Shown here in pieces: positions 53,580 to 61,850 of a DNA stretch of 64,000 nucleotides (positions within the stretch are counted from its first letter, which is position 1; each line of letters opens with the position of its first letter). The translations under genes and the position numbers were made by a program. Under the pieces are notes generated by a model. It saw only the letters and a program-made list of their open reading frames with translations. It made no database searches and was not told where the DNA came from. The stretch is from an uncultured Poribacteria bacterium (lineage in GTDB: Bacteria; Poribacteria; WGA-4E; WGA-3G): contig CATQHZ010000001.1 in assembly GCA_958296135.1 (NCBI GenBank), positions 3,348,001-3,412,000 on the forward strand. The letters run 5' to 3'.

Positions 53580-54542
53580 CTATCGATAAGGCACCAAATC
53601 AATACCCGGATACGCCTGCGCGAGGCGTTCCAACGCCGCCGCTGTATAGTAGGCATCGCCGAGAGCAGGCCACCCAAGCACACGGCGCACCGCAGGAGTC
53701 GTCTGCGCGACAAATTTCATATAGTGCGGACTCGTCCACCCCGGCACCGAGCGCGTCGTTTTGCACCAATCCGCGTTATCGGCGCGATGGAAATGATACC
53801 CCATCCACGCGCGCTGTTTGCGCCGATTCGCAAACGGCTGCGCCGCATGGACTAAATAACTGGAACGGAAGGCGACACTCCCCGCTCTCGCCGTAACAGG
53901 AACAGGCTCCCCCAATTCCTCAAATTCACGCAAGTCGCGAATGCTGAGGCCGCCCGCTCTCCCCGGATGCTTTGCCCACACCGAACCCAATTGGTCCTGC
54001 GAACCGGGACAGACGAGCATCGGCGCACCATCCAACTCAATGTCATGCAGGATAATGCCGGACAGGATATAACCATACCGTTGCCAATCCGGATGCGGTG
54101 GTAACGGCGAATTGGTGGCGTTGTCGATGTGATACCCTTGCCACGGATGCTCACTATAACGCGTATCCGTAAGCCCCTCCCGCACGAAAATCTGCCCATA
54201 GCCGAGCCGGATCTCATCCGTATCTAGCAGCTGCCGCGCAATCGCTAAATACGCACCATTTTCCAGAAGCGCGTCCACCGCCGCCAACCCAGTCGGAAAA
54301 TGCAGTGCCTTTCCAAACGGACCGGCGAGTCGTTGCATCGGTTCTGTCTGCTCATAAGCGTCTTGAAGTGCCGCCGGCTGTTCGTCCCATTTAGCACGAT
54401 ATTCGGTATAAGTCAACCCATCATAAGCGTTTCGTTCAATCGCCTCTAGCGCGGGGGCAACTCGTTCAGCAGGAAAAACGTCCGGCACCACGAGAGTCCC
54501 ATCCCGTCTCCATGCCGCGAGTTGTTCGTGTGTCAGTTTCAT
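53580..54542 (-). CDS. Phytanoyl-CoA dioxygenase family protein
   Basis: A 320-residue PhyH-family oxygenase using Fe(II) and 2-oxoglutarate. The iron ligands appear as HID in WQGYHIDNATNSP (about residue 138) and the distal His in SYLVHAAQPFANRRKQR (about 240), with Arg nearby to bind 2-oxoglutarate. The ATG at 54542 overlaps the rfbB stop (ATGA) and has GGGAGAAG upstream, so it was preferred over the start 15 bases earlier. Coupling with rfbB suggests, weakly, a role in sugar or surface-polymer modification. Confidence 0.9.
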   Translation of the reverse strand: MKLTHEQLAAWRRDGTLVVPDVFPAERVAPALEAIERNAYDGLTYTEYRAKWDEQPAALQDAYEQTEPMQRLAGPFGKALHFPTGLAAVDALLENGAYLAIARQLLDTDEIRLGYGQIFVREGLTDTRYSEHPWQGYHIDNATNSPLPPHPDWQRYGYILSGIILHDIELDGAPMLVCPGSQDQLGSVWAKHPGRAGGLSIRDLREFEELGEPVPVTARAGSVAFRSSYLVHAAQPFANRRKQRAWMGYHFHRADNADWCKTTRSVPGWTSPHYMKFVAQTTPAVRRVLGWPALGDAYYTAAALERLAQAYPGIDLVPYR

Positions 54543-55552
54543 GAGAACTTCTCCCATTTATCCTCTTCGACCGAGGCGTGAATGTTCTCCCACCACGCTC
54601 GGTTTTCAATATACCACTCGAGCGTCTCGCGCAACCCTTGCTCAAACCCTATTGTCGGTTCCCACCCAACCTCGCCGCGAATTTTCGATGAATCCAAGAG
54701 ATACCGGCAATCGTGCCCGGGCCGGTCGGGGACATACGTTTTCAAGGACTGCGGTTTATCGACAACCTCCAAGATAAAATCGCTGATCTCCTCAATGCTC
54801 TTCTCAACGCCGCTGCCGACGTTGTAAGTCTCGCCAACTTTGCCATTCTGAATAACTAAGGCAATCGCGCGACAGTGGTCCCGGACATGCAGCCACTCTC
54901 GGCGGTTATGACTGCTCCGATAGAGCGTCAGCGGCTTATCTTGGAGAGCGTTCGTCGTAAAAAGCGGAATTAATTTCTCCGGATGTTGATAGGGACCGTA
55001 GTTATTGGAGCAGTTAGAAATTGTTATCGGCATCCCGAAACTGTGGAAATAGGCGTTCACGAGATGGTCAGCCGCCGCTTTTGACGCGTTATAGGGTGTC
55101 TGGGGCCGATACGCGGTCTTCTCCGTAAACGCGTCCTGAGAGTCCAGAGGCAGTTCACCGTAAACCTCGCAGGTAGAGATATGATGAAACCGCTGCACAT
55201 CATACTTACGGGCGGCATCCAGCACTATCTGCGTGCCGATGACGTTCGTCTCAAAGAACCGTCGCGGCTCCAAGATTGCCCGGCTATTGTGCGACTCGGC
55301 AGCGAAATTGACGATGACATCCGGCCGGCGCGTTCTCAACACCTCTTCAACGAAAGCCGCATCTAGAATATCGCCGTGGGTAAACTCGTAACGCTGCGGA
55401 TAACGTTCTATGACATCCGTGAGATTAGCGAGATTCCCCGCATAGGTGAGCCGGTCGAGGTTCACGATGGCATCGCCCGGGTAGTGCTGCAGCCAGTATC
55501 GGATGAAGTTTGTGCCGATGAACCCGGCTCCCCCGGTAACCAATAATTTCAT
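54539..55552 (-). CDS. rfbB: dTDP-glucose 4,6-dehydratase
   Basis: A 337-residue short-chain dehydrogenase-type enzyme that makes dTDP-4-keto-6-deoxyglucose for surface sugars. It has the NAD motif GGAGFIGTNFIRYWL, the active site HISTCEVYGELP and the YxxxK pair in QTPYNASKAAADHLV (about residue 160). C-terminal ETYNVGSGVEKSIEEIS is typical. Other rhamnose-pathway genes are not adjacent. Confidence 0.94.
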   Translation of the reverse strand: MKLLVTGGAGFIGTNFIRYWLQHYPGDAIVNLDRLTYAGNLANLTDVIERYPQRYEFTHGDILDAAFVEEVLRTRRPDVIVNFAAESHNSRAILEPRRFFETNVIGTQIVLDAARKYDVQRFHHISTCEVYGELPLDSQDAFTEKTAYRPQTPYNASKAAADHLVNAYFHSFGMPITISNCSNNYGPYQHPEKLIPLFTTNALQDKPLTLYRSSHNRREWLHVRDHCRAIALVIQNGKVGETYNVGSGVEKSIEEISDFILEVVDKPQSLKTYVPDRPGHDCRYLLDSSKIRGEVGWEPTIGFEQGLRETLEWYIENRAWWENIHASVEEDKWEKFS

Positions 55553-55559
55553 GTGCGGT

Positions 55560-56360
55560 TTACCCCTCCAATTGCTCCAACAAATTCAGTTGCGCTGGAT
55601 GCATCGGTTCCGCGCGCGTTTCAGGTTCAGGCACGCGCGGCAAAGGCTGCTGTTTTTCCGCGTCGCGCGCAGCGCGCTCAGCGTCAACTCTCTCCCCTTC
55701 TCGCGTCGCGCCTCTTCTTTGAGAACGTCGCCGCCCCTTTCTCGTCCGCTGCCCAGGTTGAAGGAGTTCCCACTCCGGCTTGCCGTTTGCTGCCTCAAAC
55801 GCCTTTTGCACCTGCCTGAGTTCATAGCAGATATAAATAAAATAAGCATCTTCGCCGGTTGGCATCTCCGCGAGCGATTCAATGAGCGTTTGGAAGGCAT
55901 CCGGTTCGTTTTCCTCAAGCCATTTCATAGATTCGGCGAAAGCCTCGCGCGTTCGCGCTTGATATAGGTTGTGGTTACCCTCCAGCAACACAGACCAGAG
56001 GCGGTTCACTCTATCGGTATGCTGCTCGCACGGTGTGCCTGCGCCGTTGAGCGACAGCCTGCGCCGGCGGCGTTCAGCCGCCACCGCACCAGTCCGCGGT
56101 TCCGGAGCGACGCGCACCGCCTCTCGGCGAGCCCGTTTTTTCTCTTCAAACCCTTCATAGAGTGTTAAAATCACCGAATCTGCCATCAGCGTGTTGAATC
56201 TCCCCGGAGCACGCTGTTTGAGAATAGATAACGACTCATACGCGTGTATTTTCGCTTGTGGCGCATCCATTTTCGCAAGCCGGACAACTCGTTCAGCATG
56301 CTGTTCAACTCGCGTCCCGACACCGCTCAGCTTATAAGTTCCTCGTCGTTTTTTACTCAC
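55560..56360 (-). CDS. Hypothetical protein with internally duplicated domain
   Basis: A 266-residue protein that I do not recognise. It has two related ~70-residue segments: residues 10-75 (YKLSGVGTRVEQHAERVVRL... RFNTLMADSVILTLYEGF) and 103-170 (LSLNGAGTPCEQHTDRVNRL... AFQTLIESLAEMPTGED). They share 'L.G.GT..EQH..RV.RL'. A basic low-complexity tail (RTRKGRRRSQRRGATREGER) and a final MHPAQLNLLEQLEG follow. The Arg-rich tail could bind nucleic acid. It starts 7 bases upstream of rfbB and may be co-transcribed. Confidence 0.65.
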   Translation of the reverse strand: MSKKRRGTYKLSGVGTRVEQHAERVVRLAKMDAPQAKIHAYESLSILKQRAPGRFNTLMADSVILTLYEGFEEKKRARREAVRVAPEPRTGAVAAERRRRRLSLNGAGTPCEQHTDRVNRLWSVLLEGNHNLYQARTREAFAESMKWLEENEPDAFQTLIESLAEMPTGEDAYFIYICYELRQVQKAFEAANGKPEWELLQPGQRTRKGRRRSQRRGATREGERVDAERAARDAEKQQPLPRVPEPETRAEPMHPAQLNLLEQLEG

Positions 56361-56766
56361 CTATTCACTCCTTCTCTGTCTCTCAAAATTGGATACGTAT
56401 ATCTTATCATAAATGCGCGTGTGATGTCAAGGTTGTTTTTTTTATGTCGCGTCTCTTGAGACGTAGCGCGGGGGCCGTCACGGTCACGTCTACAGAAAAT
56501 GTGCGTGTGTCGCCCCGCGTAAACACGGTCACGTCTACAGAAAATGTGCGTGTGTCGCCCCGCCAAAGCACGCTACCTTTCCCCGCGATAGAAACATCGC
56601 GAGGGACAGGCGGGGAGTCGAGACCAGGAGGTCTCTCCTACCGGGGCGGCCCGCGATCGAAACATGGCGAGGGACAGGCCCTCGTCCTACGGGCCGAGGG
56701 AGCGGACAGATATAGAAATCTGTCCTTACAGAATCGATCTGCGAACTGAATCTCTCTGAAATTTCC
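56361..56766. other. Repeat-dense intergenic region
   Basis: No gene is supported. It contains the 45-bp direct repeat at 56479-56563, at least two copies of the 'GGGACAGGC..' repeat (56598-56613 and 56669-56690, GCGAGGGACAGGCCCTCGTC) and an inverted repeat GACAGATATAGAAATCTGTC near 56706. Minus-strand frames here contain GRGPVPRHV, a repeat-derived peptide like that in lnt. Confidence 0.7.
56479..56563. repeat. 45-bp tandem direct repeat, two copies
   Basis: Forty bases starting CACGGTCACGTCTACAGAAA are identical at 56479-56518 and 56524-56563, with a 5-base spacer. Confidence 0.9.
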
Positions 56767-56795
56767 TTGACATAGAAAACCGAAAATAGTAAAAT
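56767..56795 (+). promoter_or_regulatory. Sigma70-type promoter of the decayed methylase gene
   Basis: A perfect TTGACA (56767-56772), a 17-base spacer and TAAAAT (56790-56795), upstream of the ATG at 56844. Confidence 0.8.
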
Positions 56796-56843
56796 ATCCC
56801 GAAAACCTGAATTGAACCCAACACCGAAGGAAAACCGCACCCA

Positions 56844-57104
56844 ATGCCAACGCTCAATTGGATCGGAAAAGAGGCAGTTGTCAACCATCACAACGAAGTG
56901 CCTGTCCATACCCTCACGCATACCCCCGAACGTTCCAGCGAAACAAATGTGCTGCCATCGCCCGCGACAGGGAATCTGCTCATTGAAGGCGATAACCTCC
57001 TCGCGCTCAAGGCACTCCTCGCGCACTACGCCGGCAAAATTATCTGGTGTAGGGGAGGCGTGCGCTTCGACATTCTTGCAGGAAATATGTTAAACTCACT
57101 ATAA
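56844..57104 (+). pseudogene. Type III R-M methylase (Mod), N-terminal remnant
   Basis: The 86-residue reading begins MPTLNWIGKEAVVNHHNEV and contains NLLIEGDNLLALKALLAHYAGKI. This is the SAM-binding opening of type III Mod adenine methylases (family form 'L.i.GDNL.aLk.L...yagkik.iyiDPPyN'). It breaks off at YAGKI, just before the DPPY catalytic motif, and continues as unrelated IWCRGGVRFDILAGN. It keeps an intact promoter. It is the left edge of a locus whose right edge is at 57986-58138. Confidence 0.7.
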
Positions 57105-57117
57105 AAAGGAGCATCCA

Positions 57118-57855
57118 ATGACACAAAATCCGATGACATTCACCGCAGCGGCGTTGCACGACTGGGTCCAGCCCTTTGTTGAACGCCTGCTCTTCACCTC
57201 TCGTGAACGGCTCGTCGCACTGCTCGCACAGCACGCGGACAGAGCGGCACTCGAAACGGAGTTCCGCGAGTTTTTTGAAGGCTACATCGGACTCGGCTTT
57301 TCTCTCGAGGACGACGAGGCATCGCTCCTCGCCATGCTCGCCGCGGAGGAGACGTTTGCGCCGATGCACCACCGCGTCAAGAGGGTTGAAGCACAGCGAA
57401 AATCGTCACAGGACGGACGCATTGCGCGGCGAATGGGAGTAGGACCGCTTATCACGGACCCGCAGCCGGAGATAAAAGTCATTGAACTTTCAGACGCGGA
57501 CTTCCGCGCGTTGCTAGACACGCTCGTCAGTTGGCCGCTTTTCACCGCCCGCGAACGCGTCGCCAAATGCCTCAAGGAAGCCAGAGCGAACGCATATCGC
57601 ACCCCACGCCTACAAGAAAGCGAACAGGCAGCAGGCATAACCGACACGCACCTCAAAACCGCATTCTTGGAATTTTTCGTCTGTTATTTGGAGCTCGAAC
57701 AGTTCCTTGAAAACTACGAATACGACCAGGATGAAGGCCTGGAAATGCGCCCCGAGGTCCTTGAAGAATGGGAGCGCAGCATTGCCGAGGGCGAAGCCGG
57801 GGGGAAAACCTATTCGCTAGATGAAGTCGCGAAAGAATTGGGATTAGAACCGTAA
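57118..57855 (+). CDS. Hypothetical protein with RelB-like C-terminus (probable antitoxin)
   Basis: A 245-residue protein. The body is helical with two similar halves: FVERLLFTSRERLVALLAQH ... FREFFEGYIGLGFSLEDDE, and LVSWPLFTARERVAKCLKEA ... FLEFFVCYLELEQFLENYE. The end, GGKTYSLDEVAKELGLEP, matches the terminus of many RelB/Phd-type antitoxins ('..SLEEVA.ELGL.'). The stop overlaps the start of a RelE-like fragment (TAATG), the usual antitoxin-toxin coupling. A strong AAAAGGAG site precedes the ATG. It is much longer than ordinary antitoxins, so a fusion is possible. Confidence 0.65.
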   Translation: MTQNPMTFTAAALHDWVQPFVERLLFTSRERLVALLAQHADRAALETEFREFFEGYIGLGFSLEDDEASLLAMLAAEETFAPMHHRVKRVEAQRKSSQDGRIARRMGVGPLITDPQPEIKVIELSDADFRALLDTLVSWPLFTARERVAKCLKEARANAYRTPRLQESEQAAGITDTHLKTAFLEFFVCYLELEQFLENYEYDQDEGLEMRPEVLEEWERSIAEGEAGGKTYSLDEVAKELGLEP

Positions 57856-57968
57856 TGTATACCTTAGAATTATCCGCACGTGCACAAGCGAATCGGCGGC
57901 GTTTGGATGCCACCATCCAAGCACGGGTTTGGACGAAACTGAACCGGTTATGTCAACATTGCGACTAG
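57855..57968 (+). pseudogene. RelE/ParE-like toxin, N-terminal remnant
   Basis: The 37-residue reading MYTLELSARAQANRRRLDAT ... VWTKLNRLCQHCD matches the first helix pair of RelE/ParE toxins and then stops at a TAG. The catalytic C-terminal strands are missing, so no active toxin is expected. Its ATG overlaps the stop of the antitoxin-like gene. The sequence after the stop belongs to a different gene remnant. Confidence 0.65.
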
Positions 57969-57985
57969 ATCTCCCATAGGGCATC

Positions 57986-58138
57986 GTTGAGTATAAAGGC
58001 GAACATCTCTGGAGTGCCGACGATGCTGCTGAGAAACGCGAAATCGGCACCCTATGGGAGGCGCGGAGTAACGGGCAGTGTCTCTTCGTCATGCCGAGAG
58101 GCACCGATTTTGAGGCTATCCGCGCAAAATTGGGATAA
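57986..58138 (+). pseudogene. Type III restriction enzyme (Res) C-terminal remnant
   Basis: One frame reads VEYKGEHLWSADDAAEKREI, then GTLWEARSNGQCLFVMPRGTDFEAIRAKLG and a stop, split here for length. 'EYKG.HLW..DD..EKR..G.LW', 'LFVMP.G.DFEAI' is the characteristic C-terminal end of type III Res helicase-nucleases. No start codon or upstream part remains. Together with the Mod remnant it marks the two ends of a lost mod-res operon. Confidence 0.75.
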
Positions 58139-58211
58139 AACCGTTCAGTGCCCCAGCGCGGTAGGTAGAAATGGGATAACTAAATGCCCCCGGGGAATGC
58201 CTCTGATTTGA

Positions 58212-58240
58212 TTGACAAACCAATGCAAAACTGATAAAAT
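58212..58240 (+). promoter_or_regulatory. Sigma70-type promoter for the aldo/keto reductase operon
   Basis: A perfect TTGACA (58212-58217), a 17-base spacer and TAAAAT (58235-58240). Confidence 0.8.
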
Positions 58241-58270
58241 ACCCCACAAATCCACGAGAAAGGAAAAACA

Positions 58271-59212
58271 ATGCAACGACGAAAATTAGGGAACACCGGA
58301 CTCACCGTCTCCGAAATCGGGATGGGCACGTGGGAACTCGGCGGACGCGAATGGGGAGACATCGCCGAAACCGATGCCATCAATCTGCTCCGATACGCCT
58401 TTGACAACGGCGTTACCTATTACGATACAGCAGACCAGTACGGCGGCGGCCGCGCCGAACGGCTACTCGGAGAAGCATTCGCCGCACACAGCAATCAGGT
58501 GATTATCGCAACGAAACTCGGCTTTGAGTTAGACTCCGATGGCTGGATTAGCCACGGCTGGGAGCATCCGGACTTCAATGTCTCGCGCGCTTATATCCGC
58601 AAGGCCGTTGAAGGAAGCCTCACCCGCCTGCGCCGGGACATCATTGACATCTATCAATTCCACGCGCCGCCTCCCGCTGCAGCATGGGACGAGGCGTTCG
58701 GCGCGATGGAAGAACTCAAATCCGAGGGGAAAATCCGTTTTTACGGGTTGTGCCTCGGCAGTGAGGCGGACGCGTTGAAGGCGATAGCGGAAACCGGTAT
58801 CTCGTCCTTGATGCTAACCTACAACATTCTCACACAAGGCATGGCGGAACCGGTGATGAAAACGGCGCATGAGAACGGCATCGCCGTTGTCGTTCGGCAG
58901 CCGCTGTCATCGGGATTGCTCTCTGGCAATCTCACCCCGGATACCGTATTTGCCGAAAACGATTATCGCAAAACGTGGGCGCGTGAAAAGTTACTCGCTG
59001 AGCTCGCAAAGGTAGAGGAGATCAAAGCGATTGTCGGCGATGAAGCGCGGACGTTACCGCAAGCCGCGCTGCAGTTCATCTTAGCACACACCGCAGTCTC
59101 TAGCGTTGTCCCAGGGATGATGACATCGGCGCAAGTTGACGACGGTGTTGCCGCATCGGGTACCACGCCACTCTCGGATGCTCTCTTGCAACAATTGAGG
59201 AGGAGCGCATGA
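58271..59212 (+). CDS. Aldo/keto reductase
   Basis: A 313-residue NAD(P)H-dependent AKR. The catalytic set is visible: Asp and Tyr in TYYDTADQYGGGRAE (about residues 57-62), Lys in VIIATKLGFEL (about 88) and His in IIDIYQFHAPPP (about 135). MQRRKLGNTGLTVSEIGMGTWELGG (quoted in part) and late QAALQFILAHTAVSSVVPG are typical of the YajO/IolS-like group. ATG 58271 has AAAGGAAA upstream. It overlaps the next gene by four bases (ATGA). Confidence 0.94.
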   Translation: MQRRKLGNTGLTVSEIGMGTWELGGREWGDIAETDAINLLRYAFDNGVTYYDTADQYGGGRAERLLGEAFAAHSNQVIIATKLGFELDSDGWISHGWEHPDFNVSRAYIRKAVEGSLTRLRRDIIDIYQFHAPPPAAAWDEAFGAMEELKSEGKIRFYGLCLGSEADALKAIAETGISSLMLTYNILTQGMAEPVMKTAHENGIAVVVRQPLSSGLLSGNLTPDTVFAENDYRKTWAREKLLAELAKVEEIKAIVGDEARTLPQAALQFILAHTAVSSVVPGMMTSAQVDDGVAASGTTPLSDALLQQLRRSA

Positions 59213-59514
59213 AAGTCATCGCAGATTTATGCGTCGTCCCCATCGGGGTAGGCGTATCCGTATCAAAATACGTCACCGCGTGCGAAGAAGTGCTGAAAGA
59301 AGCAGGATTGAAAACGAAACTGCACGCCTACGGCACTAACATTGAAGGCGAATGGGATGCAGTCTTCGTCGCAATCCGGCGATGCCATGAGGTGGTGCAT
59401 GAGATGGGCGCACCGCGCATCACAACAACCCTCAAGTTCGGTACCCGCACCGACCGGCACCAAACGATGGAGGATAAGGTGAACAGCGTCCAAAAACAAG
59501 CGGCGAAAGGGTAA
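59209..59514 (+). CDS. MTH1187 family thiamine-binding protein
   Basis: A 101-residue protein of the UPF0045/MTH1187 family, small ferredoxin-like proteins that bind thiamine. It shows MKVIADLCVVPIGVGVSVSKYV, with the family PxG segment, LKTKLHAYGTNIEGEWDAVF and a late ITTTLKFGTRTDRHQTMEDKV. The start overlaps the reductase stop (ATGA), so the two are translated together. A role in thiamine homeostasis or transport is suggested by the family only. Confidence 0.88.
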   Translation: MKVIADLCVVPIGVGVSVSKYVTACEEVLKEAGLKTKLHAYGTNIEGEWDAVFVAIRRCHEVVHEMGAPRITTTLKFGTRTDRHQTMEDKVNSVQKQAAKG

Positions 59515-59548
59515 GGACAGATTTTTATAGTCGTCCTTACAAAAAAAC

Positions 59549-59577
59549 TTGATTTTTTTCTTTTTTTCTGTTAAAAT
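59549..59577 (+). promoter_or_regulatory. Promoter for the 59622 gene
   Basis: TTGATT (59549-59554), a 17-base T-rich spacer and TAAAAT (59572-59577). Confidence 0.65.
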
Positions 59578-59621
59578 AGTTTGTAACTTTACAATTTTGA
59601 CAAAAAAGGAGAAACATTTTC

Positions 59622-60314
59622 ATGCAAAGGAGATTCTGGGTTTACGCCTGCTGCGCACTGGTATTTTTTGTAGCGGTGCAATTCGCAAGCGCACTAGATA
59701 AAATCGAGGGACCCTGGATGTGGATAGTCACCGAAAGCGAAGCCAATCAAGGCGGCGCAGGCGCAACCGACATTGACGGCATCGACGAAGCCACAAAAGG
59801 GAAACTCACCGAAGAAGATGTCGCGAAAGAGGGAATTACCGATAACATCCTGAAGGTCAAGTTCCCAGATAAACTCGAGTGGACCGAGGGCGAAATTGCC
59901 CCGGTCGGCGGGAACAACATCCAGGATATGCTCAACAAAATTAAGTTGGGCCCCGGCGGCGACATGAATGACTATTGTTCCTACGCCGTTATCAACGTCG
60001 TATCCAAGCAGAAACGCGGCGGCGTGGAAGCCCGCGTCGGAAGCGACGATTCCGTTAAGGTCTGGATGAACGGCAAAGAGGTACACAACAACCCTGTCAA
60101 CCGCGGTGCCGCCGACTTTCAGGACACGTTTGACGTTGACATTAACAAAGGCGATAATGTGCTGATGGTCAAAGTGTGTGAGCGCGGCGGGGGTTGGAGC
60201 ATGTTCGTCGGTATCGATGCCGATCTGGAATACAACCTGAAATTCAAAGGGTTGCCGGTTGAACCCGCTGGGAAACTAGCGACAACCTGGGCGAAAATCA
60301 GAAGCGCGTATTAA
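59622..60314 (+). CDS. Secreted protein with one 'GSDDSVKVWLNG' domain
   Basis: A 230-residue protein with a signal peptide (MQRRFWVYACCALVFFVAVQ, cleavage near ASA/LDK) and one ~180-residue domain. The domain starts DKIEGPWMWIVTESEANQGG and includes ARVGSDDSVKVWMNGKEVHN and VLMVKVCERGGGWSMFVGID. 'DDSVKVW.NG' is the ligand-facing loop of jelly-roll sugar-binding domains in glycoside hydrolases. It is paralogous to both halves of the 60590-61825 protein. AAAAAGGAG precedes the ATG. The function is unknown; surface carbohydrate binding is plausible. Confidence 0.85.
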   Translation: MQRRFWVYACCALVFFVAVQFASALDKIEGPWMWIVTESEANQGGAGATDIDGIDEATKGKLTEEDVAKEGITDNILKVKFPDKLEWTEGEIAPVGGNNIQDMLNKIKLGPGGDMNDYCSYAVINVVSKQKRGGVEARVGSDDSVKVWMNGKEVHNNPVNRGAADFQDTFDVDINKGDNVLMVKVCERGGGWSMFVGIDADLEYNLKFKGLPVEPAGKLATTWAKIRSAY

Positions 60315-60325
60315 ACGTTCAGACT

Positions 60326-60389
60326 GTAAGGGCGGATGTCTCTATCCACCCATTCGGTTGCGTGTAAGGGCGGATGTCCATATCCGCCC
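60326..60389. repeat. Direct and inverted repeat 'GTAAGGGCGGATGTC'
   Basis: GTAAGGGCGGATGTC occurs at 60326 and 60364. The second copy is part of a stem, GGGCGGAT (60368-60375)/ATCCGCCC (60382-60389). It is another type of dispersed repeat; related pieces are at 56702-56725 and 59515-59540. Confidence 0.8.
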
Positions 60390-60461
60390 ACCACATCCGG
60401 TCTTACCGTTCATCACAGTTCATCCGAGAACTGAATCGTCCAGAGCGTTCTGTATTTTTGC

Positions 60462-60491
60462 TTGATTTAATTCCACGTCATTTGTTATACT
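60462..60491 (+). promoter_or_regulatory. Promoter for the 60590 gene
   Basis: TTGATT (60462-60467), an 18-base spacer and TATACT (60486-60491). Confidence 0.6.
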
Positions 60492-60589
60492 AATTGACGA
60501 ATGACAAAGAAGGTTGTCCCATCCTTTCGTCAAGGGGTAGGACAACGCTGAATTTCACTTTAATTTTAAACCTAATTGGAGGTTTTTTA

Positions 60590-61825
60590 ATGTTGAGAAA
60601 AACACTTACGATAGGGCTCGCATGTGTGATGGCACTTTTCGTCATGACGCAGATAGCACAAGCCCAAGATAAAATTACCGGTCCTTGGCTGTGGGTTATT
60701 GCTCCGACCGAGGCGAACGAAGGCGGCGCGAATTCTACCGATCTCGATCAGCTCGAAGCCGCCAGCGGCGGCGATGTGACAGAAGCCGATGTCGCCGCAA
60801 ACGGCGCGAAGGAAGGCGATGCAGTCGGCGACTTGGCATGGACACTCGGTGAAATCACCGATACTGGCGGCGATAACGTCAACGATCTTGTCAATGAAAT
60901 CGGCCTCGGCGAAGGCGATGTCAACGACCATTCGTCCTACGCGCTCATCACGCTGGAATCCGCCACGGATCAGGCCGATGTAACGATGAAAGTCGGTAGC
61001 GATGACTCTGTCAAAGTCTGGCTCAACGGCGAAGTCGTGCATACCAATGCTGTCAACCGCGGCGCAGGCGACTTCCAAGATGAGTTCCCAGTCAACCTCG
61101 TCGCAGGCGATAATCTGCTGCTGGTGAAAGTCAGCGAGCGGGGCGGGGGCTGGAGCATGTTCGCCGGCATCGATGCCGATGTAACCGCTGTCTATAAAGA
61201 GCCTGTGGCCCCCGTGACAGGCAAAATCACAGGGCCCTGGCTCTGGATTATTGCCCCAACCGAGGCAAACGAAGGCGGCGCGAATTCCACCGATCTCGAT
61301 CAGCTCGAAGCCGCCAGCGATGGGGATGTAACAGAAGGGATGGTGGCAAGTGACGGCGCAGCCGAAGGCGATGTCATCGGCGACTTGGCGTGGACAGCCG
61401 GTGAAATCGCTGACACCGGCGGCGATAACGTCAACGAGCTCGTCAATGAACTCGGCCTCGGCGAAGGCGATGTCAATGATCACTCCGTTTACGGGCTCAT
61501 CATTCTGAATTCGCCGGCAGACCAGGGCGGCGTGCCGATGAAAGTCGGTAGCGATGACTCCGTCAAAGTCTGGCTCAACGGTGAAGTCGTGCATACCAAC
61601 GCCGTCAACCGCGGCGCAGGCGACTTCCAAGACGACTTCAAAGTCAACTTGAACGCTGGTGCCAACATCTTGCTGGTGAAAGTCAGTGAGCGGGGCGGGG
61701 GTTGGAGCCTGTTCGCCGGTGTCGGCGGCGAAGGCGTTACGACTGAACTGCCCATGGGGGCCGTGGCAGTTGAAGCGGCTGGTAAAATTATCACGACTTG
61801 GGGCAAATTGAAATCCGCCAAGTAG
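60590..61825 (+). CDS. Secreted protein with two tandem 'GSDDSVKVWLNG' domains
   Basis: A 411-residue protein with a signal peptide (MLRKTLTIGLACVMALFVMT, cleavage near AQA/QDK) and two copies of a 184-residue domain. Copy 1 starts DKITGPWLWVIAPTEANEGG and copy 2 GKITGPWLWIIAPTEANEGG. Each has KVGSDDSVKVWLNGEVVHTN and LLVKVSERGGGWS. The copies are also very similar as DNA, indicating a recent duplication. It is strongly acidic (DGDVTEG, GLGEGDVNDH), like exported proteins that bind Ca2+ or sugars. ATG 60590 has TTGGAGG upstream. Confidence 0.88.
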   Translation: MLRKTLTIGLACVMALFVMTQIAQAQDKITGPWLWVIAPTEANEGGANSTDLDQLEAASGGDVTEADVAANGAKEGDAVGDLAWTLGEITDTGGDNVNDLVNEIGLGEGDVNDHSSYALITLESATDQADVTMKVGSDDSVKVWLNGEVVHTNAVNRGAGDFQDEFPVNLVAGDNLLLVKVSERGGGWSMFAGIDADVTAVYKEPVAPVTGKITGPWLWIIAPTEANEGGANSTDLDQLEAASDGDVTEGMVASDGAAEGDVIGDLAWTAGEIADTGGDNVNELVNELGLGEGDVNDHSVYGLIILNSPADQGGVPMKVGSDDSVKVWLNGEVVHTNAVNRGAGDFQDDFKVNLNAGANILLVKVSERGGGWSLFAGVGGEGVTTELPMGAVAVEAAGKIITTWGKLKSAK

Positions 61826-61850
61826 TGCCAACGCATAGTTAACAAAATTT

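Noticed and set aside
56479-56563. CRISPR array
   Set aside because: There are only two copies, with a 5-base spacer, and no cas genes.
60587-61831. A 414-residue minus-strand open frame
   Set aside because: It is the antisense of the two-domain secreted protein; the repeats and GC bias keep it open. It has no ribosome site or family features.
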